A stretch of DNA of 64,000 nucleotides from CAVVXN01 sp963772585 (GCA_963772585.1 CAVYXV010000005.1:62001-126000); one strand, 5' to 3'. Counted from the first letter of the stretch, positions 1 to 9,486 are shown. The notes: a model not told the origin generated them from the letters alone. Translations and numbers: made by a program.

Positions 1-2259
1 CGTGCCGGCGCCGTCCTTCGTCCGGAGGCGGACGGCACCTCCGTGTCCCCGGATGATGCCCAGGACCGCCGCGAGGCCAAGTCCGCGCCCGGTGTCTTTG
101 GTCGTGAAGAACGGATCGAACACGAATTCGCGGGTGGCCGCGTCCATCCCCGACCCGTCGTCGGAGACCCGGAGCCGGACGTGGGGGCCGTCGCCGATCT
201 CGGCCCCGATCCAGTCCCGGTCCGGCCGGGAGGCGTCCACGGGATCGGTCCGGGCGAGGATCTCGACCCGTCCTCCAGAGGGTTCGCACGCCTCCGCGGC
301 GTTCTTCACGAGATTGAGCACGACCTGGCGCATCTGGGCCAGGTCCGCCCGGATCGGGGCCGTTGGCGCGGTGACCAGCGAGAGCTCGACGCCCGGCGGC
401 ATCATCGATGCCAGGTGCTCCCTCATCTCCTCGAGCATCCGGGCCATGTCGATCCGCTTCATCAGGACCTGCCCGCGACCCGCGTAGGCCAGTAGCTGAC
501 GGGTCAGATCCGCGGCCCACCGCGCGGCCTGCTCGATGCGCGCCACGATGGGGCGGGCCCGGTGGTCCTTCTCCAGCTTGTCGAGGGCCAGGCCGGCGTT
601 CCCGAGGACGCCGGTCAGGAGGTTGTTGAAGTCGTGGGCGACCCCGCCCGCGAGCAGCCCGAGGCTCTCCAGCTTCTCGGACTGGCGGATCCGCTCTTCC
701 AAGCGCCGCCGCTCCTCGCGGGCGCGCTCCTGGTCCGTGATGTCCACGATGGTGCCCATGAGGCTCTGGGGGCGGCCCTCCGCGTCGAGGATGGGGGCGC
801 CCGAGATGACCACGTCGCGGATCCGGCCGGTGGACGTCCTGAGCTGCACGCGGTACGTGCTCGCGATTCCCTGGTTCCGGCGGGCCTGCTCCCGCCGGAT
901 CGTCGCCGCCCCCTCCTCGGTGAAGAAGGGGTGGAAGGTCGTGCCCGCCAGCGCATCGAGGTCGGGGAGCTCCAAAAGGTCGAGCATCGCCGGATTCGCG
1001 TAGACCGTGTGGCCCTCGGGGGTGATCTGCCAGATGCCCACCGCGCTGTGTTCGGCGAGGGCCCGGTAGCGGGACTCGCTTCGCCGGAGCGCGCGCTCGG
1101 CGCGGATGCGCTCGGTGATGTCGGTGGCCACGCCGGTCAGGCCGACGACGCAGCCGGTCTCGTCCACCTGAGGCTCGTAGTGGACTTCCCAGTCCATGCC
1201 CCCCACGGCGACGACCGTGTCCACCGGGCGCCCCGCCAGGGCCTGGCGGACCGCCTCGCCGATCTCGGGTACGTCCGCGTACCGCTCGAAAATCGACTCT
1301 CCGACGACCTCGCCCGGCAACAGTCCGAGCTGCTCCAGACCCCGGCCGAACGAGAAGGTGAACCGTCCCTCGACATCGGTCGCGAAGAGCACCAGCGGCG
1401 CGCCCGTGATCGCCGTGCGCAGGCGCTCCTCGGTCTCTGCGAGCGCGCGCTCGGCGTCGCGCCGGTCGGACAGGTCCCGGACGATCGCCATGATCCGGCC
1501 GTCCTCCAGCCGTTTCACCACGATGCTCGCGGGGATCCGCTGTCCCCGGCGGTCGCGCAGGACCCTCTCGACGCGGAAGCTGTCGCCGGGATGGAGCCCG
1601 CGGAAGGTCAGCGGGCGCTGGGCCCGATCCTCGGGAGCGACGAGCTCGCCGAGCTGACGGCCCACCATCTCCGCGGTTGGGATCCCCGTCAGCGCCGCCA
1701 TGCTCTCGTTGCTCTCGAGGATCCAGCCGTCCTCATTGGAGAGGACGATCCCGTCGGCCGCGCCGTCGAAGAGCGTCCGGTAGCGTTCGATACTTCGTTT
1801 GAGCTCTGCCTCCGTCTCGCGACGGCGCGTGATGTCCTGGAAGAGGACCTCCACGCCCCACGGTCCCCCGTCGCCGTCGAGGCGGAGGACGGACGCCCGG
1901 ATCCAGCGGGTGCTCCCGTCGCGGTGCTTCAGGCGCACGTCGAGTGGGGGGAGGCGCTCGCCCTCGACCACGCGCCGGAAGACCTCGCGGAGGCGGGGCA
2001 CGTCCTCCGCGTACAGCACCTCCAGCTTGGCGAGATGGTGCCCTACGATCCGGTCGCGGGGGAAACCGTGGATCGCCAGCGCCGTGGGGTTCAGGTCCAG
2101 GAGACGGCCGTCCAGGGCGAGCAGCGCGATGCCGATCGGCGCGTGGCGGAACAACTCGTGGTAGCGAGCGCCGATCGGCCCTGCGTCCCGCTCGCGACCG
2201 GACGCCCCTCCGAGGGGCTCGGACGCGGGGATCGCGGGGTGGATGTCGCCTTCGACCAA
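1..2259 (-). CDS. multi-PAS sensor histidine kinase (C-terminus cut by window edge)
   Basis: Translating the minus strand gives one open frame of 753 codons running off the left edge. It holds about four PAS/PAC modules (ends such as VLFQDITRR, IVRDLSDRR, GVATDITER, GTIVDITDQ), then an HisKA box LAGGVAHDFNNLL with the phospho-acceptor His near residue 542, then HATPase_c motifs (NLVKNAAEAC, VSDDGSGMD, DPFFTTKDTGRGLGLA). No membrane segment is seen, so it is probably a cytoplasmic sensor that autophosphorylates on His. The last residues lie outside the window, and a fused receiver could follow. An in-frame stop at 2269-2271 forces a non-ATG start; TTG at 2259, behind a GAGAG, is chosen with modest confidence. 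It is divergent from the esterase gene. Confidence 0.85.
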   Translation of the reverse strand, partial: MVEGDIHPAIPASEPLGGASGRERDAGPIGARYHELFRHAPIGIALLALDGRLLDLNPTALAIHGFPRDRIVGHHLAKLEVLYAEDVPRLREVFRRVVEGERLPPLDVRLKHRDGSTRWIRASVLRLDGDGGPWGVEVLFQDITRRRETEAELKRSIERYRTLFDGAADGIVLSNEDGWILESNESMAALTGIPTAEMVGRQLGELVAPEDRAQRPLTFRGLHPGDSFRVERVLRDRRGQRIPASIVVKRLEDGRIMAIVRDLSDRRDAERALAETEERLRTAITGAPLVLFATDVEGRFTFSFGRGLEQLGLLPGEVVGESIFERYADVPEIGEAVRQALAGRPVDTVVAVGGMDWEVHYEPQVDETGCVVGLTGVATDITERIRAERALRRSESRYRALAEHSAVGIWQITPEGHTVYANPAMLDLLELPDLDALAGTTFHPFFTEEGAATIRREQARRNQGIASTYRVQLRTSTGRIRDVVISGAPILDAEGRPQSLMGTIVDITDQERAREERRRLEERIRQSEKLESLGLLAGGVAHDFNNLLTGVLGNAGLALDKLEKDHRARPIVARIEQAARWAADLTRQLLAYAGRGQVLMKRIDMARMLEEMREHLASMMPPGVELSLVTAPTAPIRADLAQMRQVVLNLVKNAAEACEPSGGRVEILARTDPVDASRPDRDWIGAEIGDGPHVRLRVSDDGSGMDAATREFVFDPFFTTKDTGRGLGLAAVLGIIRGHGGAVRLRTKDGAGT

Positions 2260-2372
2260 GAGCAGCTCTCACGGGCGAGGGCTCACCAGGCCAAGGGACC
2301 GGCGATACCCCGCGGGGGGACACGGGCCCGGCGGCGGCCGCCCGCCGGGACGTCCGACTCCGATCCGGGCTC

Positions 2373-2378
2373 TATACT
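2373..2378 (+). promoter_or_regulatory. -10 element TATACT just upstream of a start codon
   Basis: TATACT ends 6 nt before the ATG at 2385, with no Shine-Dalgarno between them. This matches the TANNNT pattern repeated through the window and suggests a leaderless transcript. Confidence 0.5.
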
Positions 2379-2384
2379 CCACGG

Positions 2385-3713
2385 ATGGCTTCGCGCGCAA
2401 CCGCCGGGGTGGCCGCGCTCCTCGTACTCGCCCTTGCCGGGGCCTCCGCGGCCGGGGACGGCATCGACAAGCGGGCCGTCCAGAAGCTGGGCATGGACTT
2501 CTTCCAGGCCCGGCCGCCGACCCGATTCGGAGCATGGGACCCCGCCCGGCGGGCGGCGCTCCTGGAGCGCGCGCGCGCCCTCGGGCCCATCCCCGAGGGG
2601 AGCCTCGACGAGGTCCGGGACCTCCTCTGGAAGGGCGTCCACAAGGTCGCCCTCAAGGGCCGCAAGCACGAGATGGAGACGCCCTACGGGCAGGCCACGT
2701 GGCTGGAGACGGGGCGCGGCGGGCCGCGGTCGGGCCTCCTGATCGGCCTCCACGGCGGCGGCGCGGGCGCGGGAGACGCCCACGAGGCGCAGGGCAACTG
2801 GTCGATGCCGGGGGTGCTGGCGATCTACCCCCAGGGGATCCGCCTCGTGGACGACACCTGGAACACGGTCCACGGCGAGGCCTTCGTGGTGAGCCTCATC
2901 GAGTACGCCAAGGCCCGCCACGAGATCGACCCCGACCGCGTGTACGTCGCGGGCTTCAGCATGGGGGGCAGCGGGTCGTGGCACATGGCGGGCCGGCAGC
3001 CCGATCTCTTCGCCGCGGCGATTCCCGCGCACGGCGTCCTGATGGCCGCGCCGAAGAGCCAGGTGCAGACACCGCAGGAGGTCCAGTCCCTCCAGTACGG
3101 CCTGCTCCCCAACGTCCGGAACCTCGCGCTCTGGTTCTACACGGGCTCCGCCGACGACCACTGCATGCCGGGGACGTTCCTCTACGCCTGGGACCGGATC
3201 CAGGAGATGCGGAAGGCGGATCCCGGTGGGTACGCGGACATCCACTTCGAGGAGTACGAGGGACTGAAGCACGCCTTTCCCCCCGGCGAACCGCACGACG
3301 GCCTCGCGTGGGCGCGGGAGAAGCGCCGCAACGCCTTCCCCGAGAAGCTCGTCTGGGAGTACGCGGCGAACCCCTGGCCCCTGCCGGACGAACAGGACAA
3401 GGTGGCCCGCATCCCCAAGCGCTGGTTCTACTGGCTCGAATGCGACCGGCCCGCCGACACGATGCAGGTGACCGCAACCCGTCACGGGAACACCTTCGAC
3501 CTCGACGCGAGCATCGCCCTCCCGGAGGACTTCACGATCTACCTGAACCCGGCGATGATCGACGTCGAGAAGGAGGTCGTCGTGAACGTGGGCGGCAAGG
3601 AGGTCTACCGGGGGAGGCCCGAGCCCACCGTCGCCTGCGTGCTCGAGAGCCTCGACGCCAAGCTCGACCGGACGCTCGTCTTCGACCGCAAGGTGAAGAT
3701 CCCCGCGCCCTGA
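2385..3713 (+). CDS. exported alpha/beta-hydrolase (PHB-depolymerase/esterase-like)
   Basis: 442 aa. The N-terminus (basic residues, then VAALLVLALAGASAAG) is a Sec signal peptide. The body is an alpha/beta-hydrolase: an oxyanion-type segment LIGLHGGGAGAG, then the nucleophile elbow GFSMGGSGSW about 190 residues in, and a late HAFPPGEPHD segment that can supply the catalytic His. The layout resembles feruloyl-esterase/PHB-depolymerase-like dienelactone hydrolase families, so it probably cleaves esters outside the cytoplasm; the substrate is unknown. The C-terminal about 100 residues look like an added beta-domain. The start is the first ATG after TATACT. The next gene begins 40 bp downstream. 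Confidence 0.8.
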   Translation: MASRATAGVAALLVLALAGASAAGDGIDKRAVQKLGMDFFQARPPTRFGAWDPARRAALLERARALGPIPEGSLDEVRDLLWKGVHKVALKGRKHEMETPYGQATWLETGRGGPRSGLLIGLHGGGAGAGDAHEAQGNWSMPGVLAIYPQGIRLVDDTWNTVHGEAFVVSLIEYAKARHEIDPDRVYVAGFSMGGSGSWHMAGRQPDLFAAAIPAHGVLMAAPKSQVQTPQEVQSLQYGLLPNVRNLALWFYTGSADDHCMPGTFLYAWDRIQEMRKADPGGYADIHFEEYEGLKHAFPPGEPHDGLAWAREKRRNAFPEKLVWEYAANPWPLPDEQDKVARIPKRWFYWLECDRPADTMQVTATRHGNTFDLDASIALPEDFTIYLNPAMIDVEKEVVVNVGGKEVYRGRPEPTVACVLESLDAKLDRTLVFDRKVKIPAP

Positions 3714-3753
3714 ATCCGCTTCCTCGCCGGAAGCGCCCCTCCCGGAGGCGACC

Positions 3754-6387
3754 ATGCGCCAGAAGGCGTTCCTCGGCCTGATCCTGCTGCTCGTCGTGGG
3801 CGCGATCGTGTGGCTCCTGCTCGGTCCCGGAGGCGCGGGATCCCGCACGGACCTCGCCCGGGACGGCGGGGGCCCGGCCGCCCCGGAGGAGGGCGCCGCT
3901 TCGCCCGCCGGCGCGGGGGGGCCGACGGAGGCCGGCGCCGCCCGCCACCACCCGGTCCTCTTCGGGCGTCCCCGCGCCGAACAGGTCGGACTCGGCGGCC
4001 TGAAGGGACGGATCGCCACCGCCCGGGACGACGCGCCCGTCGCCGGAGCCCGCCTCACGCTGGAGGGCGCCGGCCACGGGGGGGAGAAGGTGCTCCGCCG
4101 GATCGAGACGGGCGAGGACGGGGCGTTCGCGATCGCCCAGGTCCCGGCCGGCGAGGACTACGTCCTGGGGATCGAGGCGGAGGGGTGGCCCGGCCGCTCG
4201 CGCGGCGCCATCGCCGTCACCGACGGCACCGTCACCGACCTCGCCACGATCTGGCTCGGCCAGAAGGCCCCCCTCGCGGGCGTCGTGCTGGGCGAGACGG
4301 GGGGGCCGATCGCCGGCACGCGGGTGAGCGTGCACGAAGGGCACTTCTCCTATCGCGACATGGCCCGGGACATCGCGGGACTCGTCACGAAGCTCGATCG
4401 CGACCCGGAGCCCGTCGCCTCCACCGTCACCCTCCACGACGGCACGTTCTCCTTCGCGGATCTCGATCCCGGGCCCGTGACGCTGGTCGCCCGCGTCCCC
4501 GGCTTCGCCGTCGGAACCCTGGAGGCCGCCGTCCTGCCGGGCGGGGAACCGCAGAAGCCTTGGACCGTCCGGTTGATGCGAGGGGCGGTCGTGGCCGGCA
4601 AGGTGGTCGATCCCTCGGGGCGCGGCCTCGCCGGCGCGCGCGTCGCCGCGGTCGCGCAGAACGAGATGTCCGCGTTCCTGTACGGACGTGCCTTCACGGA
4701 GACGGCCGCCGACGGGAGCTTCCGCATCGACACCGCTGCCCCGGGGGGGAACGTCATGGTGCTCGTCGCCGTGCCGGGCTACCCCCTGAGGATGGCGCGG
4801 GCACAGGCCGGGAGCGAAGACCTCCGCATAGTGATGCTGCCCACCGCGCGGGTCGTCTTCCGCGTCGTGCTGCTCCCCCAGGAGACGCCCCTCGCCGGCG
4901 CCGACGTGACGGTGGTCGCCGGCACCGCGGACTCCCCGAACTCGGACGGGTCCATGGTGGCGGCGCGGACCGGCGCCGACGGGCGGGCCGAACTCACGCT
5001 TCCGGTGGGGAAGGTCGACATGGCCATGCTCACCCACCCGGACCATCCCCTCGGCCTCTGGCGTCCGGACACCAGGATGCGGGGATTCCTGGAGAGCGAC
5101 TCCGACGGGACCATCCCTCCGGAGGGCACCACGATCCAACTGGGCCTGAGAGCGGGCGTCGTCGTTCGCGGTCGGGTGCTGGACGAGGCGGGCGAGGCGA
5201 TCGCGGGTGCGTCGATCACCCCCTTCGGCGGCGTCAGCCTGGGCCGGCCGCAGCGCAGCGGCGACGACGGGAGCTTCCGGGTCGCCACCTCCCGCGCGAG
5301 CCCCCTCGTCGTCGTCGAAGCGCACGGGTACGTGACGCATCCCGTCCAGGTCGCGGTGCCTTCCGACGCCACCGAGGTGGAGAAGGACGTGACGTTGGCG
5401 AGAGCCGCCGTCGTCACGGGGCGCGTGGTGGACGCTCACGGGCGCCCCGTCTCCGGCGCCCAGGTGAAGAGCGTCGGGAAGGGCGGCGGCATGGGCGTCG
5501 CGAGCTCGTTCCTGGAGCCCGCGCCGACCGTGACGGGCGCCTCGGGCCGCTACGTCCTGACGAGCGTCGCTCCCGCCGACGATGTCCACGTGATGGCCAA
5601 CCGCGCCGGCTACGTCGCCGGCGCGACCGGGGCCCTGAAGGTCGAGCCGGGCGGATCCGCGCGGGCGCCGGACATCGTGCTGACGGAGGGGCGCACGCTC
5701 GTCGTGAGCGTGCGCGATCCCGACGGGAACGCCGTCGAGGACGCCGACGTCGAGGTGAGCTTCGACCGGGCGGACGGACTCGTCTGGGATCCGATGGCGG
5801 AGTTCCGGGGCGGACCCCGCGTCCGGACCGACACGGTCGGCCGCGCCCGCCTTCCCGGTCTACCTCTCGGCACGGCCGCGGTCACCGCGTCCCACCCGTC
5901 GTGGGCGAGCGCGCAGAAGGACGTGACGATCGACGAGGACTCCCCGTCCAGCGTTCCCGTCGACCTCGTCCTGCGGCCCTCGATCGTCGTCGAGGGGCGC
6001 GTGCTCGACACGGATGGGAGCGGTCTGGAGGGCGCCTGGGCGACGGCCTCCGCCGGCGGCAGCGTGGTCCGCGACCAGACCGGCGCGGACGGGCATTTCC
6101 GCCTGGAGGGCCTCCCGGAGGGGACGGAGACCGTGCGCGTCGGGAAGCAGGGCTATCGGTCCGAAGAGGTTTCCGTGCCGCCCGCGGGCCGCCCGCTCGA
6201 GGTCCGCCTCGTGAAGCTCGCGGCCGACGTCCAGGCCCGGATGCAGGACCTCGCCCGACGGATGGGGGAGCTCTACCAGGCGCTCCAGTCGGCGAAGAGC
6301 GACGCGGAGCGGAAGGCCCTCCAGGCCGAGATCGGGGACGTCTCGCAGGAGTACCAGCGCCTCCAGGCCGCGACCGGCTCCCGTTGA
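3754..6387 (+). CDS. membrane-anchored protein with tandem carboxypeptidase-regulatory-like domains
   Basis: 877 aa. Residues 6-25 form one uncleaved hydrophobic anchor (AFLGLILLLVVGAIVWLLL). A Pro/Gly/Ala-rich linker follows, then about eight beta-sandwich repeats of the carboxypeptidase-regulatory-like (CarboxypepD_reg/CnaB) type, recognisable by the recurring pattern V.G.V.D..G.P..GA.V and DGSF.. . The last 45 residues form a charged heptad-like helix (MQDLARRMGELYQALQSAK), probably a coiled coil. No enzyme motif is present, so it is probably an envelope or surface structural protein. GGAGGCG lies 10 nt before the ATG. Two other anchored repeat proteins occur at 31-35 kb. Confidence 0.8.
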   Translation: MRQKAFLGLILLLVVGAIVWLLLGPGGAGSRTDLARDGGGPAAPEEGAASPAGAGGPTEAGAARHHPVLFGRPRAEQVGLGGLKGRIATARDDAPVAGARLTLEGAGHGGEKVLRRIETGEDGAFAIAQVPAGEDYVLGIEAEGWPGRSRGAIAVTDGTVTDLATIWLGQKAPLAGVVLGETGGPIAGTRVSVHEGHFSYRDMARDIAGLVTKLDRDPEPVASTVTLHDGTFSFADLDPGPVTLVARVPGFAVGTLEAAVLPGGEPQKPWTVRLMRGAVVAGKVVDPSGRGLAGARVAAVAQNEMSAFLYGRAFTETAADGSFRIDTAAPGGNVMVLVAVPGYPLRMARAQAGSEDLRIVMLPTARVVFRVVLLPQETPLAGADVTVVAGTADSPNSDGSMVAARTGADGRAELTLPVGKVDMAMLTHPDHPLGLWRPDTRMRGFLESDSDGTIPPEGTTIQLGLRAGVVVRGRVLDEAGEAIAGASITPFGGVSLGRPQRSGDDGSFRVATSRASPLVVVEAHGYVTHPVQVAVPSDATEVEKDVTLARAAVVTGRVVDAHGRPVSGAQVKSVGKGGGMGVASSFLEPAPTVTGASGRYVLTSVAPADDVHVMANRAGYVAGATGALKVEPGGSARAPDIVLTEGRTLVVSVRDPDGNAVEDADVEVSFDRADGLVWDPMAEFRGGPRVRTDTVGRARLPGLPLGTAAVTASHPSWASAQKDVTIDEDSPSSVPVDLVLRPSIVVEGRVLDTDGSGLEGAWATASAGGSVVRDQTGADGHFRLEGLPEGTETVRVGKQGYRSEEVSVPPAGRPLEVRLVKLAADVQARMQDLARRMGELYQALQSAKSDAERKALQAEIGDVSQEYQRLQAATGSR

Positions 6388-6416
6388 CAAGGATTGCCAT
6401 CGGCCTCGGGCCCCGC

Positions 6417-6444
6417 TCGACACCGCGCCACCGTTCGATATTTT
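6417..6444 (+). promoter_or_regulatory. promoter of the arsR-type operon
   Basis: A -35-like TCGACA (6417-6422), 16 bp, then -10 TATTTT (6439-6444), which ends 7 nt before the ATG at 6452. The short AT-rich patch stands out in very GC-rich DNA. Confidence 0.45.
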
Positions 6445-6451
6445 GAGAAAC

Positions 6452-6802
6452 ATGGAAACGGAGGGTGCCGTCCAGGCCTTCGCCGCCCTCGGCCACGCGT
6501 CGAGGCTCGAGGCCTTCCGCCTGCTGCTCCAAGCGGGCGAGGACGGCGTCAGCGCCGGCGAGATCGCCCGCGCGCTCGACGTGCCCGCGCCGACGCTCTC
6601 CTTCCACCTGGCGCACCTCTCCCGCGCGGGGCTCGTCACGTCCCGCCAGGAAGGACGCCACGTGCTCTACGCCGTGAGCGTCGAACGCTTCCGCGACCTC
6701 CTGGCGTTTCTGCTCGAGGACTGCTGCGGGGGGGATTCTTCCCGCTGCCTGCCGGGTCTCGAGATCCCCACCTGCGAGGGAGCGAAGGGAGAGAGGACAT
6801 GA
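6452..6802 (+). CDS. ArsR-family winged-helix transcriptional regulator
   Basis: 116 aa, the usual length for ArsR/SmtB. It has the typical N-terminal helix FAALGHASRLEAFRLLL, recognition helix region SAGEIARALDVPAPTLSFHLAHLSRAGLV and wing VTSRQEGRHVLYAV. The canonical alpha-3 ELCVCDL metal box is absent, but the tail has Cys residues (EDCCGGDSSRCLPG and PTC) that could bind metal or act as a redox switch. Many homologues regulate their own operon; here the gene leads an operon with a thioredoxin-like protein and an ABC exporter, overlapping the next start by ATGA. A TTG start at 6443 is possible, but ATG 6452 fits the promoter spacing. Confidence 0.8.
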   Translation: METEGAVQAFAALGHASRLEAFRLLLQAGEDGVSAGEIARALDVPAPTLSFHLAHLSRAGLVTSRQEGRHVLYAVSVERFRDLLAFLLEDCCGGDSSRCLPGLEIPTCEGAKGERT

Positions 6803-7545
6803 GTCACATCCGGGGATCGCGGCGGGCCGCCGGGCTCGCGACGCTCCTGTTCCTGGCGACGCTCCTGCTCGGGACCGGCGTCGCGACGGCGGGGGTGGCC
6901 GAGGACATCGACGAGGCGACGGCGGCGGGCCATCCCGTCTTCGTCGTGGTGACCGACCGGGACGCGAACGGGTTCGACCGCGCGTTCGACATCGCGAAGC
7001 GTGCCCAGGCGCTGGCGCCCGGCGCCCGTCTCGCTACGCTCGACCGCGGCGCGGCGGAGAACAAGGACCTCGTCCGGCGCTACGGCGTGCTGGGAGCGCC
7101 GGTCCCGCTTCTCCTGGTCGTCGCGCAGAACGGCGTGGTCGCCGGCGGCGCGATGCTGAAGGACGCGACGCCGGAGGTGCTCGTGGGACTCATCCCCACG
7201 CCCAAGAAGGCGGAGATGCTCCTTGCCCTCTCGAAACAGCTTCCGGTGTTCGTGTTCGCCACGGGACCCGACATGGAGGGCAGCGAGGCGATGCTCGCGG
7301 CCCTGAAGGAGGCCCATCGCCTGCTCGAAAAGCGGGTCGCCACCGTCGGCATCGACGTGAGGGACGAGGCCGAGAAGGCCTTCCTGAAGGAGCTGGGGAT
7401 CGACCCGAAGACGAAGCATCCCGTCATCGTGGTGTTCAACGCCAAGGGGCAGAAGTCCGCCGCGTTCCGAGACGGCGTGACCGCCGCCCAACTCGTCGAG
7501 GCAGCCCGCAAGAAGGCGTCGTGCTGCCCCGGCGGCAGTTGCTGA
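6799..7545 (+). CDS. exported thioredoxin-fold protein with Cys-rich tail
   Basis: 248 aa. A signal peptide (LATLLFLATLLLGTGVATA) is followed by two thioredoxin-like halves (about 35-120 and 130-240): each has the beta-strand/alpha pattern (HPVFVVVTDRD; LPVFVFATGPD) and a cis-Pro-like turn (GAPVPLLLV; KHPVIVVF), but neither has a CXXC active site. Instead the protein ends in SCCPGGSC, a likely metal or thiol site. It is translated by ATGA overlap with the ArsR gene and lies 7 bp before the permease gene, so it probably works with the transporter outside the inner membrane. The fold call rests on pattern, not alignment. Confidence 0.65.
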   Translation: MSHIRGSRRAAGLATLLFLATLLLGTGVATAGVAEDIDEATAAGHPVFVVVTDRDANGFDRAFDIAKRAQALAPGARLATLDRGAAENKDLVRRYGVLGAPVPLLLVVAQNGVVAGGAMLKDATPEVLVGLIPTPKKAEMLLALSKQLPVFVFATGPDMEGSEAMLAALKEAHRLLEKRVATVGIDVRDEAEKAFLKELGIDPKTKHPVIVVFNAKGQKSAAFRDGVTAAQLVEAARKKASCCPGGSC

Positions 7546-7552
7546 GCCCGCC

Positions 7553-8806
7553 ATGTCGCTCCTCGGCCTCGTCTGGCGAGAGCTGGCCCACCGCAAGAGC
7601 CAGCTCCTCTCCGGCCTCCTCGCCATCACCCTCGGGATCGGCGTGATCGTCGGCATCCAGTCGGTCACCCGCGTCTCCGAGATCGCCGTCGCGCTCAGGC
7701 TCGACAACCTCGGCGCGAACATCCTCGTTCTCCCGCAGGCCGCCAGCGTGGACGACTACTACAGCGCCGACATCGACGCGCCCACGATGCCGATGGACTA
7801 CGTCGAGCGGATCCTGACCTCGGCGCTGCCCGGCGTGGACAACCTCTCCCCCAAGCTCACGCGGCGGACGAAGGTCGGAGGCGTCCCCGTCGTCCTGACC
7901 GGCATCCTCCCCGCCAACGAGATCGCCTCGAAGCCCGTCTGGCAGTCCGTCGGGCTGGTGGGGGCGGATCTCCAGCTCACCTGCAACCCCGACAGCGAAG
8001 AGAACCGCTCGCGCGGCTACGAGGACGACCGCCTGCAGCACCACGCGATCGAAGCGTTGCCGCAGGGCCAGTGTTTCGTCGGATCGGCCGCGGCGAAGCG
8101 GCTCGACGTCGCGGAGGGCGCGAGGATCGATGTCGATCAGCGCGCGACCGGCCCGGACGACGCGGCGCCGACGCGCAGCTTCGAGGTCGCCAGGGTCCTC
8201 CCCGAGACCGGCACCGTGGACGACGATCGGATCTTCGTGCACCTGAAGGACGCCCAGGCGGTCTTCGGGATCGAGGACCGCGTCAGCGCCATCGAGATCA
8301 TGGGGTGCTGCAATGCGATCACCGACGGTCTGCTGTCGAAGCTGAGGAACATCCTCCCCGACACGCGGATCACGACCGTCCAGCAGATCGTCTCGACGCA
8401 GATCGACACGAATCGCCTCATGCGGCGCGTGTCGATGGCGTTCCTCGTGATCGTCCTGATCGTCGGCGCCGTCTCGATCGGGAACTTCATGTGGGCGAAC
8501 GTGAACGAGCGCCGCAAGGAGATCGGGATCCTCCGCATGGTGGGAGCCCCCCGGTGGCGCATCCACGCGATGCTGCTCGGGAAGGCCCTCCTCCTGGGTC
8601 TGCTCGGCGGCGTCCTCGGCTATGTCGCGGGGACGGCGGCGGGCATGGCGATGGGCCCCGCGATCACCGGCCTCGAGGTGAAGCCCGTCCTGCTCTACCT
8701 GCCGCTCGCGGTGCTCCTCTCCATGGGCGCGGCGCTCCTCGGCTGCCTCGTCCCGGCGTGGCTCGCGGGAAGGATCGAACCCTTCTCCAACCTGCAGGAG
8801 GTCTGA
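7553..8806 (+). CDS. FtsX/MacB-type ABC transporter permease
   Basis: 417 aa with the MacB/FtsX topology: one N-terminal membrane helix (LLSGLLAITLGIGVIVGIQS), a large periplasmic domain of about 240 residues, and three C-terminal helices (about 295-315, 342-366, 380-405). The conserved cytoplasmic loop ERRKEIGILRMVGA contacts the ATPase. The periplasmic domain carries an unusual Cys pair (MGCCNA). The stop overlaps the ATPase start (TGATG), so the two are translationally coupled. Family members export lipoproteins, peptides or other envelope substrates by mechanotransmission; the substrate here is unknown. Confidence 0.85.
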   Translation: MSLLGLVWRELAHRKSQLLSGLLAITLGIGVIVGIQSVTRVSEIAVALRLDNLGANILVLPQAASVDDYYSADIDAPTMPMDYVERILTSALPGVDNLSPKLTRRTKVGGVPVVLTGILPANEIASKPVWQSVGLVGADLQLTCNPDSEENRSRGYEDDRLQHHAIEALPQGQCFVGSAAAKRLDVAEGARIDVDQRATGPDDAAPTRSFEVARVLPETGTVDDDRIFVHLKDAQAVFGIEDRVSAIEIMGCCNAITDGLLSKLRNILPDTRITTVQQIVSTQIDTNRLMRRVSMAFLVIVLIVGAVSIGNFMWANVNERRKEIGILRMVGAPRWRIHAMLLGKALLLGLLGGVLGYVAGTAAGMAMGPAITGLEVKPVLLYLPLAVLLSMGAALLGCLVPAWLAGRIEPFSNLQEV

Positions 8807-9486
8807 TGATCCTGGCCGCCTCCGGACTCACGCGTCGCTACGACCACGCGGACGGACCCATCTACGCCGTCCGCGACGTGGACCTGGACATCGAGGAGGG
8901 CCGATTCGTGACCATCACCGGCCCCTCGGGGTCGGGGAAGTCCACGCTCCTGCTCCTGCTCGGCGGGCTTGTGCGGCCCACCGCAGGGGAGATCCGCTTC
9001 CGGGACCTCTCGCTCCACGACCTTGGCGACGCCGCACTCGCCGCCTACCGGCGCGATCACGTCGGGTTCGTCATGCAGAACTTCAGCCTCGTGCCGTACC
9101 TGACGGCGATGGAGAACGTGCTGGTGCCGCTGGGGCTGGCCCGCGGTCCCTCGGCCGAGAAGCGCCGCAAGGCGGAAGAGGCCCTGGACGCCGTAGGGCT
9201 GTCGCCGCGCCGCCGCCACCTCCCCCGCGAGCTCTCCGTCGGACAGCAGCAGCGCGTGGCCATCGCGCGGGCCTTCGCCACCGAGCCCGACCTCGTCTTC
9301 GCCGACGAGCCGACCGGGAACCTCGACCCGTCCCTCTCCGACGACATCCTCGACCTCCTCGCGCGGATGAACGCCGAGCGCGGGACGACGATCGTGATGG
9401 TGACCCACAGCCCGGACGCCGCCCGTCGGGGCGACGTGCGGATTCACCTGGAGGAGGGCCGCCTCTCGCCGGTCGCCGTCGCCTGA
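8806..9486 (+). CDS. ABC transporter ATPase, LolD/MacB family
   Basis: 226 aa, the standard size. Walker A GPSGSGKST is near residue 42, the Q-loop is MQNFSLVPYLTAMENV, the signature is LSVGQQQR (a Gly-to-Val variant of LSGGQ), Walker B is LVFADEPTGNLD and the switch His is in VMVTHSPD. It powers the permease encoded just upstream. The start was set by the TGATG overlap with a GGAGG 5 nt before it. Its 3' end overlaps the convergent CoaB-like gene by 43 bp. Confidence 0.9.
   Translation: MILAASGLTRRYDHADGPIYAVRDVDLDIEEGRFVTITGPSGSGKSTLLLLLGGLVRPTAGEIRFRDLSLHDLGDAALAAYRRDHVGFVMQNFSLVPYLTAMENVLVPLGLARGPSAEKRRKAEEALDAVGLSPRRRHLPRELSVGQQQRVAIARAFATEPDLVFADEPTGNLDPSLSDDILDLLARMNAERGTTIVMVTHSPDAARRGDVRIHLEEGRLSPVAVA

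Noticed and set aside
562..2742. 726-codon plus-strand open frame
   Set aside because: Antisense shadow of the PAS histidine kinase, whose minus-strand frame has clear domains throughout.
6384..6389. TTGACA as -35 element of the arsR promoter
   Set aside because: It overlaps the stop of the preceding gene and lies about 49 bp from the only good -10; TCGACA at 6417 fits the 16-bp spacing better.
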